Origin: PALSA-660 sp036508075
GTDB taxonomy: Bacteria > Actinomycetota > Coriobacteriia > Anaerosomatales > PALSA-660
Reading direction: 5' to 3'
Length of the DNA stretch: 27,975 nt
Assembly (NCBI GenBank): GCA_036508075.1
Contig: DATCIA010000021.1
Coordinates: 1-27,975 of the forward strand
The translations under genes and the position numbers were made by a program. A model generated the notes under the pieces. The model was given only the letters and a program-made list of their open reading frames with translations. It did not search any database and had not been told where the DNA came from. Below, piece after piece: positions 21,672-27,975 of this stretch; the stretch's first letter is position 1, and the number at the start of each line of letters is the position of its first letter.

Positions 21672-24314
21672 GTGACCGCGCGTGATGGGATCACGATCGT
21701 CGCAGGGCACGTGAACCCCGACTTCGACGCGTACGGGGCCATGGTCGCCGCGACCAAGCTCTACCCCGGCGCGCGCGCGGTGTGGGCGGGCACGCAGAAC
21801 AGCAACGTGCGCGAGTTCCACGCGCTGCACGGCGAGTTCCTCGCGTTCACCGACCTCAAGGGCTTCGACCGCCGGCCGGTCAGCCGTCTCGTCATGGTCG
21901 ACACGCGTGATGCGTCGCGGCTCGGCGAACTGGCGTCGCTGGCCGAGGACGAGCAGGTGGAGCTTGTCATCTACGACCACCACCCTCGCACCCGACTCGA
22001 CGTGAAGCGTGGCATGGACCGCAGCAGGGAGTCGGGCGCCACGACGTCGATCCTGGTGCACGAGATCCGCAAGCATGAACTCACGGTGACGCCGCTCGAG
22101 GCCTCGGCCATGCTGCTGGGGATCCACGAGGACACCGGCTCTCTCACGTACCCGGGAGCGACGGCCTACGACGCCGACGCCGTCGCGTTCCTCATGGCGC
22201 AGGGCGCGGACCTGGAGGTCGTCGAGCGCTTCCTCAACCGTTCGCTCACATCGGAGCAACGCGACCTGCTGGAAGACCTCACGGAGTCGCTCAAGGTCTG
22301 GGAGGTGCACGGGCGGCCGATCGCCGTGGCGGTGGCCTCGGCGGCGGGCTATGTGGACAGCGCGGGACTCGTGACACATCACCTGGTGGAGGACCTCGGG
22401 CACCGCGTGGCGATAGCGGTGGTCTCGATGCCGGAGCGGGTGCAGCTCGTCGGTCGCAGCCGGTTGCGCGACATCGACATCGCCGCCGTTCTGGCGCATC
22501 TCGGCGGCGGGGGACACCCGCAAGCCGCTTCCGCCGCGCTGCGTGAGGCGGAGGTTGCGCAGGTCCTCGCCGATCTGCGCGATGCGCTGGAAGCCGAGGT
22601 ACCGGTTCAGCTCACCGCCACCGACATCGCCACGTCCCCGGTGCGCACGATCACCGAAGCCGGAACGATGGACGACGCCGCCGAGGCGATGGCGCGCTGG
22701 GGACACGCTCTGCTGCCGGTGATGAGGCGCGACGAGGTCAGCGGCTTCGTCACGCGCCGCGACGTCGACAAGGCGGTCCGCCACGGGCTCGGGCACGCGC
22801 CGGTCACCGGGTTCATGACGCGGGTGCCGGCGATGGTTGCTCCCGACACCGACCTGGAGGAGCTGGAGCGCCTCATGAGCGCCGACGCGGTCCCCGCGGT
22901 GTTCGTGCTGACCGACGGGAAGCTCTCCGGCCTGGTGACCCACGCCGACCTGTTGCGCGCCGAGCATGGCGCATCGTATCTGGCCGCGCGGGCCGCCCCC
23001 GCGCGGCAGGAGGCCGCGGAGCGGTTCCGCGAATCGTTCGAGACGCTGCTGCCGGCCGAGGTGCGCGACACCGTGCGCGAGATCGGTGCGGTCGCCCAGG
23101 AGGAGGGCGTGCGCGCCTTCGTCGTCGGCGGATTCGTGCGCGACATGCTGCTGCGGAGGCGCAACCTCGACGTCGACATCGTCGTAGAGGGGGACGGGAT
23201 CGCCTTCGCGCACCGCATCGCGGCGCGACTGGGCGGGCACGTGAGGGCGCACGCGCGCTTCGGGACCGCGGTCGTTGTGCTCCAGCGGGGGTTGCACGTC
23301 GACGTCACGACGGCGCGCACCGAGTACTACACGAGTCCCGGCGCGCTGCCGACGGTGGAGCGCTCCAGCCTGCGGCGCGACCTGCTGCGGCGCGACTTCT
23401 CGATCAACGCGATGGCGGCCGAGATCGACCCCGTGGAGTTCGGCGCGATCTCAGACCCGTTCGGTGGCTTGGGCGATCTGCGCGACGGTCTGGTGCGGGT
23501 TCTGCATCCGCTGTCGTTCGTCGAGGACCCGACGCGGGTGGCGCGCGCGGCGCGCTTCGAGCAACGCTTCGGGTTCGCGATGGACGACGCCACGGAGGAC
23601 CTCGCGCGTCGGGCGGTGGGCATGGGGCTTCTGCAGGAGATCTCCGGCGCGCGACTGCGCGAGGAGTTGCTGGCGATCCTGGAGGAGGACGACCCGACTC
23701 TGCCGCTGGAGCGCCTTGAGGCGCTCGGGGCGCTTCGTGCGCTGCTCCCTGCGGGGGTGGCGCCCCGCGACGCCCTGGACGATCTGCGCGCCGTCCTGGA
23801 GTCGCTCGCGCGTATGCCGTGCCGGTCCGGGCGGCCGCCGCGCCGCGTGACGTCGCTTCTGGTCGCGCTTGCGGGCCGGGGCGCGCCCGCCTCCGTCGAA
23901 CACTGGGCCGAACGCCTGCGGCTCGGCCGCGACGCCGGCAACGCGGCGCGTGAGGCGGCGTCCCGCGCGCCTGTGCTGCTGCGCTCGCTCGACCGCGCGG
24001 GTCCCGTGAGGGACTCACGCCTGCACGCGATACTGGATGCGCTCACACCGGAGGCGCTCGTCTACGTGCGCGCGACCGGGTCCGATCGCGTGCGCGAGCG
24101 CGTCGACCGCTACGCCGGGACCCTGTCGCATGTGCGGATCGAGGTCTGCGGCGACGATCTCATCGCGCTGGGGGCCGAGCCGTCGGCGGTGTTCTCCGAT
24201 ATACTGTCCCGCATCCGAGCACGTCGCCTCGATGGCGCTGTCGCCGGCCGCACGGCCGAACTCGACGAACTCCGCAGGCTGGCGCAGCGCGCCGGACTGG
24301 TCCCACGACGCTGA
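21672..24314 (+). CDS. DHH-DHHA1-CBS-CBS-tRNA nucleotidyltransferase fusion
   Basis: An 880-residue multidomain protein. Residues 1-300 are a DHH phosphoesterase: NPDFDA near the N-terminus, DHH at 102-104 and DHHA1 motif GGGGHP (278-283). Residues about 314-430 are two CBS domains. Residues about 480-880 are a class II tRNA nucleotidyltransferase/poly(A) polymerase: GGFVRD (486-491), catalytic DVD (500-502), RRDFSINAMA (573-582) and a helical C-terminal part. The same order occurs in DHH/CBS-linked A-adding or CCA-adding enzymes of deep-branching bacteria; whether this one adds A, CC or CCA is not readable. CBS domains often bind adenine nucleotides. GTG 21672 follows GGGGGAG, 13 nt after deoA. 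The DHH part could be a nano-RNase or cyclic-dinucleotide phosphodiesterase. Confidence 0.9.
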   Translation: MTARDGITIVAGHVNPDFDAYGAMVAATKLYPGARAVWAGTQNSNVREFHALHGEFLAFTDLKGFDRRPVSRLVMVDTRDASRLGELASLAEDEQVELVIYDHHPRTRLDVKRGMDRSRESGATTSILVHEIRKHELTVTPLEASAMLLGIHEDTGSLTYPGATAYDADAVAFLMAQGADLEVVERFLNRSLTSEQRDLLEDLTESLKVWEVHGRPIAVAVASAAGYVDSAGLVTHHLVEDLGHRVAIAVVSMPERVQLVGRSRLRDIDIAAVLAHLGGGGHPQAASAALREAEVAQVLADLRDALEAEVPVQLTATDIATSPVRTITEAGTMDDAAEAMARWGHALLPVMRRDEVSGFVTRRDVDKAVRHGLGHAPVTGFMTRVPAMVAPDTDLEELERLMSADAVPAVFVLTDGKLSGLVTHADLLRAEHGASYLAARAAPARQEAAERFRESFETLLPAEVRDTVREIGAVAQEEGVRAFVVGGFVRDMLLRRRNLDVDIVVEGDGIAFAHRIAARLGGHVRAHARFGTAVVVLQRGLHVDVTTARTEYYTSPGALPTVERSSLRRDLLRRDFSINAMAAEIDPVEFGAISDPFGGLGDLRDGLVRVLHPLSFVEDPTRVARAARFEQRFGFAMDDATEDLARRAVGMGLLQEISGARLREELLAILEEDDPTLPLERLEALGALRALLPAGVAPRDALDDLRAVLESLARMPCRSGRPPRRVTSLLVALAGRGAPASVEHWAERLRLGRDAGNAAREAASRAPVLLRSLDRAGPVRDSRLHAILDALTPEALVYVRATGSDRVRERVDRYAGTLSHVRIEVCGDDLIALGAEPSAVFSDILSRIRARRLDGAVAGRTAELDELRRLAQRAGLVPRR

Positions 24315-24330
24315 ACGAGGAAGTCACACC

Positions 24331-24999
24331 ATGTTCTCAGGCGATCCCATCTACATCCTCGTCAACGTACTGCTCATCATCCCCGCGATCATCCTGCACG
24401 AGGTCTCGCACGGATACGTGGCGTACCTACTCGGTGACACGACCGCCAAGGACCGCGGCCGCCTGACGCTGAACCCGATCAGGCACGTGGACCTCTACGG
24501 GACGCTCATCATGCCGGCGATCATGCTGCTGCTCTCGGGCGGCCGCTTCGCGCTGGGCTACGCCAAGCCGGTGCCGATCGACCCCCGCAGGATGACGCGG
24601 ACGTCCTACGAGATGGGCATGCTGCTCACGGGTGCTGCCGGGCCGGTCACCAACATCCTGCTCGCTACGCTGGCCGGGATGGGCTTCCGGGCGTGCGTGC
24701 TGTTCGGGGCGCCGTCCATCGTCGCCTACATGTTCGAGTTCTTCACGCTGATCAACCTGGTGCTGGCGTTCTTCAACCTGATCCCGATCCCGCCGCTCGA
24801 CGGCAGCCGCGTCGTGCAGTACTTCCTCAAGGGCAACGCGCTGCGCGCCTACGCTCAGCTCGAGCGCTACGGGTTCGTGATCGTGCTTGCACTGGTCTTC
24901 CTGCTGCCGCAGATAGTCCCGCAGTTCGACCTGATCGGGACCTACTTCCGCTACACCGTCTACCCGATCGCCTCGTTCCTGACAGGCGCGTCCTTCTAG
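24331..24999 (+). CDS. Site-2 protease family (M50) membrane metalloprotease
   Basis: A 222-residue integral membrane zinc protease that would cut substrates within the membrane. The zinc motif is HEVSH (23-27) in the first helix, and the third ligand is the aspartate of NLIPIPPLDGSR (D157). There is no PDZ or CBS domain, so it belongs to the minimal group often called YwhC/Rv0359-like, whose substrates are unknown. ATG 24331 follows GAGGA at a spacing of 9. It starts 16 nt after the nucleotidyltransferase gene and may be co-transcribed. Confidence 0.93.
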   Translation: MFSGDPIYILVNVLLIIPAIILHEVSHGYVAYLLGDTTAKDRGRLTLNPIRHVDLYGTLIMPAIMLLLSGGRFALGYAKPVPIDPRRMTRTSYEMGMLLTGAAGPVTNILLATLAGMGFRACVLFGAPSIVAYMFEFFTLINLVLAFFNLIPIPPLDGSRVVQYFLKGNALRAYAQLERYGFVIVLALVFLLPQIVPQFDLIGTYFRYTVYPIASFLTGASF

Positions 25000-25038
25000 C
25001 AGCCGCGCGCCCACTCTCAGAAACCGCCGTCGACGAGA

Positions 25039-25063
25039 ACGGGCGCCCCAAGGGGACGCCCGT
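25039..25063. terminator. Hairpin between convergent genes
   Basis: ACGGGCG-CCCC (25039-25049) pairs with GGGG-A-CGCCCGT (25052-25063), eleven base pairs with one bulged A. It lies between the stops of the M50 gene and the convergent baeRF gene and may serve both strands. Neither side has a clear T tract. Confidence 0.5.
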
Positions 25064-25087
25064 CCGTGGTGCGAGTGTTCTCGCAGG

Positions 25088-26308
25088 TCAGTACCGGTAG
25101 ACCGCTGCCGCGCCCTGGATCGGCGACTGCTCGCCGGTGAACGCCCTCACGTCACCGCCGTGGCGGAGCGTCTCGGCCGCGGCGAGATCGATGAGGTCCC
25201 ACCCGCACTCGAAGATGTCGGCGCCGTCCGGCGCCTGCATCGAGTCGCGGAGGTAGCGGGGAGTGACCGGGCACAGGTGCGTGACGTCGAAGGTGCTGCG
25301 GTCGAACCAGCCGAAGGGGCCTGAGGAATCGTCCATCATCAGCGTCTTCACGCGCCCCGCGGCCGCTGCCGCGACGATCTCGGAGGCGTTGGAGGACGCG
25401 TGCGCCGTACCGGCGACCGCCCGGTACTCGTCGACGGCGGCCCGCGTCGCCTCCTGCATACGTGGCTCCAGAGCCGCGATCACTGCATGCTGCACGTCGG
25501 CGGGGGAGAGCTGGTCGGTCGCGCCGGCCACCTGTTCCGGCGCGATGTGCGCGTAGTCGCTCACCACTCGGAAGTCCGCTATCAGGTACTCGACGCCGAG
25601 CAGCACGAGCGGGTCCGCGCTCTGCGCGCCGATCGTCGTCACCACTCCGCGCGACAGCTCCTGCATGAAGCGCTGGCGTTCCATCTTCTCGATGTCCTTT
25701 TTGCCTCCGTGGCCGTGGAACATCGCGGCGTTGGAGCCGGGGGAGACGCCCTGGGGCGTGGCGCCGGGAACCGTGTGGTACTGCAGCGACTCTTCCCGCA
25801 CGTCGTATTGCGTGTCGTCGGCGACCGACAGGGGTGTGCCGGCCGGAAGAGCGACCTCATCGACACTCGAGCGGTCGAGGTGGAACAGGCGTGTGTGGTT
25901 CGAGTCGATGGCAAGCGCCCAGACCTTGGCGCTGTGCGGGAGTGCCACGTACAGGGGGCGCAGGTAGAAGCGATCGCCGACCACGACCTGCTCGGGGAGG
26001 ATGGTGTTGAGCCAGAAGGTCTCGACGCCGGACGAGGAGGCGAACAGCGCGAGCCCGCTCGGCCCGCCGGCCCATAGAGGTTCGTCCGATGCCGCGGCGA
26101 GCGCGCCTTCGAGCAGCGCGTCGGCCTCCGCCGAGCGCAGGCCGTCGGCGACGAGGTGCTCGTGAGCGTCGCGCACGAGATTGCGCAGGCGGATCCGGTC
26201 CGCGTCGGTGTGGATGCCGGTGTGATCGGTGGGCAGGAAGATGGAGACGGACGGCCATTCGGCGCGTCCGGCGAGGCGTAGAAGGGTGTCACGGTCGATG
26301 ATGTCCAT
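25088..26308 (-). CDS. Bacterial eRF1-like (baeRF) family protein
   Basis: A 406-residue protein resembling the bacterial homologues of archaeo-eukaryotic release factor eRF1. The N-terminus WPSVSIFLPTDHTG, the middle GLALFASSSG with PLYVALPHSAKVWALAI, and the end LIDLAAAETLRHGGDVRAF...AAAVYRY are typical. The family is proposed to act on stalled or hibernating ribosomes; this is comparative-genomic prediction. A basic, glycine-containing loop (HGHGGKKDIEKMER) may be the functional loop, since no GGQ motif is present. ATG 26308 has GGAGG 7 nt upstream. It is the only minus-strand gene after 4 kb, set between M50 and trpS. Confidence 0.75.
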   Translation of the reverse strand: MDIIDRDTLLRLAGRAEWPSVSIFLPTDHTGIHTDADRIRLRNLVRDAHEHLVADGLRSAEADALLEGALAAASDEPLWAGGPSGLALFASSSGVETFWLNTILPEQVVVGDRFYLRPLYVALPHSAKVWALAIDSNHTRLFHLDRSSVDEVALPAGTPLSVADDTQYDVREESLQYHTVPGATPQGVSPGSNAAMFHGHGGKKDIEKMERQRFMQELSRGVVTTIGAQSADPLVLLGVEYLIADFRVVSDYAHIAPEQVAGATDQLSPADVQHAVIAALEPRMQEATRAAVDEYRAVAGTAHASSNASEIVAAAAAGRVKTLMMDDSSGPFGWFDRSTFDVTHLCPVTPRYLRDSMQAPDGADIFECGWDLIDLAAAETLRHGGDVRAFTGEQSPIQGAAAVYRY

Positions 26309-26372
26309 GGCGCGGACCTCCAGTCGGATCGGAGTCGGGACTCACTAGAGAGGGTTCCCGCATCGGGTACGG

Positions 26373-26378
26373 TAGAAT
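26373..26378 (+). promoter_or_regulatory. -10 box of trpS
   Basis: TAGAAT (26373-26378), in the same TAGAATCG context as upstream of the ABC-F gene and nuoA. No good -35 box is seen. The start would be near 26385, leaving a leader of about 39 nt, which is too short for a T-box or a peptide attenuator. Confidence 0.5.
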
Positions 26379-26423
26379 CGCCTGACAGCAGTCCCAGCCC
26401 CTTTACGAGAGGCCGCCACCCGC

Positions 26424-27434
26424 ATGTCCCGAAAGCGCATCCTCACCGGCTATCGCCCGACCGGCAAGCTCCATCTCGGGCACTGGTTCGGCAACCTGCA
26501 GAACATGCTCGCCTTGCAGGAGGACTACGACGCGTTCTACTTCGTGGCCGACTGGCACGCGATGACCACGATGTGGGCCGATACGCACGAGATCCGCCGC
26601 TACACCGAGGAGCAGGTGCTCGACTGGCTCGCGGCCGGCCTCGATCCCGAGAAGTGCACCATCTACCGCCAGTCGGACGTTCCCGAGGTCGCCGAGCTGG
26701 CGCTCTACTTCACGATGGTCACGCCGATGCCGTGGCTCGAGCGCGTGCCCTCCTACAAGGAGCAGCGCGACCAGATCACCGACAAGGACCTCGGCAATGT
26801 GGGCTTCTTCGAGTACCCGCTGCTGCAGGCCGCCGACATCACCATCGTCAACGCCGACCTCGTGCCGGTGGGCGAGGACCAGCTGCCGCACGTGGAGCTC
26901 ACGCGCGAGATCGTGCGCCGGTTCAACAACGTCTACGGTGGCGGGGCGGACGGCTCCGGATACCTCGTGGAGCCCGCTGCGCTTATCGCCAAGGCCGGCG
27001 CGAGAGTGCCCGGCACGGACGGCCGCAAGATGTCGAAGTCCTACGGCAACGCGATCTTCATCTCCGACGAGCCGGACGAGATCCGCGCGAAGGTCATGTC
27101 GATGATCACCGACCCGGCGCGCAAGCTGAAGACCGACCCGGGCGACCCGGATGTCTGCCCGCTGCAGCAGATCCACAAGCTGATAGGGGAGCCGGACGCG
27201 CTCGCGGAGTGGGACAGCTGCTGCCGCAGCGCCGGGTGCGGGTGCGTCGCGCACAAGAAGGCGCTCATCGACGATCTGGTCGCCTACCTCGCGCCGTTCC
27301 GGGAGCGCCGCGCCGAGCTGGCCGCCCGTCCGGGCTACGCGTGGGAGGTCCTGGCGGCGGGCGCCGAGCGCGCGCGTCCGGTGACCGGCGAGGTCATCCG
27401 CAACGTGCGTCGCCTGACGCACATCGAGCCCTAG
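26424..27434 (+). CDS. trpS: Tryptophanyl-tRNA synthetase
   Basis: A 336-residue class I synthetase that charges tRNA-Trp. The HIGH-type motif is HLGH (17-20) within PTGKLHLGHW and the KMSKS loop is at 202-206. The C-terminal half carries C245, C267, C274 and H277 (plus C266 and C272), closely matching the Cys-x22-Cys-x6-Cys-x2-Cys [4Fe-4S] site of Thermotoga TrpRS, but with one residue fewer in the first gap and His in place of the last Cys. ATG 26424 has only a distant GAGAGG. The gene is 24 nt before scpA. Confidence 0.96.
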   Translation: MSRKRILTGYRPTGKLHLGHWFGNLQNMLALQEDYDAFYFVADWHAMTTMWADTHEIRRYTEEQVLDWLAAGLDPEKCTIYRQSDVPEVAELALYFTMVTPMPWLERVPSYKEQRDQITDKDLGNVGFFEYPLLQAADITIVNADLVPVGEDQLPHVELTREIVRRFNNVYGGGADGSGYLVEPAALIAKAGARVPGTDGRKMSKSYGNAIFISDEPDEIRAKVMSMITDPARKLKTDPGDPDVCPLQQIHKLIGEPDALAEWDSCCRSAGCGCVAHKKALIDDLVAYLAPFRERRAELAARPGYAWEVLAAGAERARPVTGEVIRNVRRLTHIEP

Positions 27435-27458
27435 AGCGGCGGCTGAAGGACACCTCAC

Positions 27459-27975
27459 ATGGCCGCCTACAAGGTCAAGACCGACATCTTCGAGGGACCG
27501 TTCGACCTGCTGCTTCATCTGGTGGGCCGGCAGAAACTCGACGTCCGCGACATCCCGATCGCCGAGATCGCCGATGAGTTCTGCGCACACATCGAGCGCA
27601 TGCAGGACCTCGACCTGGACGTGGCGAGCGACTTCCTGCTCGTGGCGGCCACGCTGCTGGAGATCAAGGCCGCGGCGCTGATACCGGGCGAGGACGACCC
27701 CGAGCTCGACGAGTTCGAGGACCTGTCTCCCGAAGAGGCGCGCGCGCTTCTGGTGGAGCGCCTGCTCATCTACAAGCAGTTCAAGAGCGTCTCGGGCGAG
27801 TTGGCGATGCGCCTGGAGTCGGAAGGGCGCATGCACGCGCGCGCGGCAGGCATCGAGGAGCCGTTCCTGGCGCTCATGCCCGACTTCCTGGAGGGCGTGA
27901 CGCTGCGCGGGTTGGCGGTGCTGTGCGCGGATCTGGAGAGTAGACGCGAGATCTTCCTGCTCGCCGCCGAGCATG
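27459..27975 (+). CDS. scpA: Segregation and condensation protein A, 5' part
   Basis: The first 172 residues of the kleisin subunit that bridges the SMC ATPase heads in chromosome condensation. DIFEGPFDLLLHLVGRQKLD and DFLLVAATLLEIKAAALIP are the conserved N-terminal motifs. The frame runs off the right edge. ATG 27459 follows AAGGA at a spacing of about 8. trpS-scpA adjacency is common in Gram-positives; scpB is expected next but lies outside the window. Confidence 0.94.
   Translation, partial: MAAYKVKTDIFEGPFDLLLHLVGRQKLDVRDIPIAEIADEFCAHIERMQDLDLDVASDFLLVAATLLEIKAAALIPGEDDPELDEFEDLSPEEARALLVERLLIYKQFKSVSGELAMRLESEGRMHARAAGIEEPFLALMPDFLEGVTLRGLAVLCADLESRREIFLLAAEH

Noticed and set aside
26379..26423. 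T-box or tryptophan attenuator before trpS
   Set aside because: The predicted leader is about 39 nt and has neither a T-box sequence nor a run of tryptophan codons.
1..27975. CRISPR arrays, insertion sequences, prophage genes, tRNA or rRNA
   Set aside because: No repeat-spacer pattern, transposase or integrase motif, or tRNA/rRNA-like sequence was seen in the gaps.

Overview
The window is about 28 kb of high-GC DNA with strong G/C preference at third codon positions, short GTGA/ATGA gene overlaps and -10 boxes of the TAGAAT type. Gene content (a nuo operon with separate nuoC and nuoD, a deoB-deoA salvage pair, a DHH-CBS-tRNA nucleotidyltransferase fusion, and M50 protease, trpS and scpA) fits a high-GC Gram-positive, probably an anaerobic or facultative actinobacterium near the Coriobacteriia. 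That placement is inferred from gene order and protein style, not from a marker-gene tree.

Layout. Positions 1-157 hold the end of an unknown gene. A GT4 glycosyltransferase (213-1655) lies on the minus strand, divergent from a MASE1-PAS-HD-GYP cyclic-di-GMP phosphodiesterase (1821-3728). Then come a small two-helix membrane protein (3898-4413), a cold-shock protein with a structured leader and a strong terminator (4478-4879), and an ABC-F ATPase (4928-6970) whose transcript looks leaderless.

The centre (7000-18224) is one co-directional operon for a respiratory complex I: nuoA, B, C, D, H, [I], J, K, L, M, N. It has a recognisable promoter whose -35 box overlaps a perfect 9-bp inverted repeat. 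nuoE, nuoF and nuoG, the usual NADH-input module, are absent from the cluster. At the nuoI position is a protein of about 683 residues in which a GltD/NfnB/SfrB-like FAD- and NAD(P)H-binding oxidoreductase lies between the NuoI N-terminal segment and the NuoI double [4Fe-4S] ferredoxin domain. This suggests a complex I in which the electron-input flavoprotein is covalently built into subunit I. It is the most unusual feature of the window.

Downstream, 18225-18851 is a mostly regulatory stretch with a promoter, a leader containing competing hairpins and a possible 68-residue gene. It is followed by a small membrane protein (weakly YggT-like), deoB, deoA, an 880-residue DHH-CBS-CBS-tRNA nucleotidyltransferase and a site-2 protease. 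A convergent minus-strand gene of the bacterial eRF1-like (baeRF) type ends beside a hairpin. trpS, with a probable variant iron-sulfur motif, and the 5' part of scpA end the window.

Mechanistic picture. The predicted electron route is NAD(P)H to FAD to the Fe-S clusters of the fusion protein, then to cluster N2 in NuoB and on to a quinone (probably menaquinone) at NuoB/NuoD/NuoH, with NuoL, M and N as antiporter-type ion pumps. deoB and deoA overlap and catalyse consecutive steps of deoxynucleoside breakdown. No CRISPR array, insertion sequence, tRNA or rRNA was seen.
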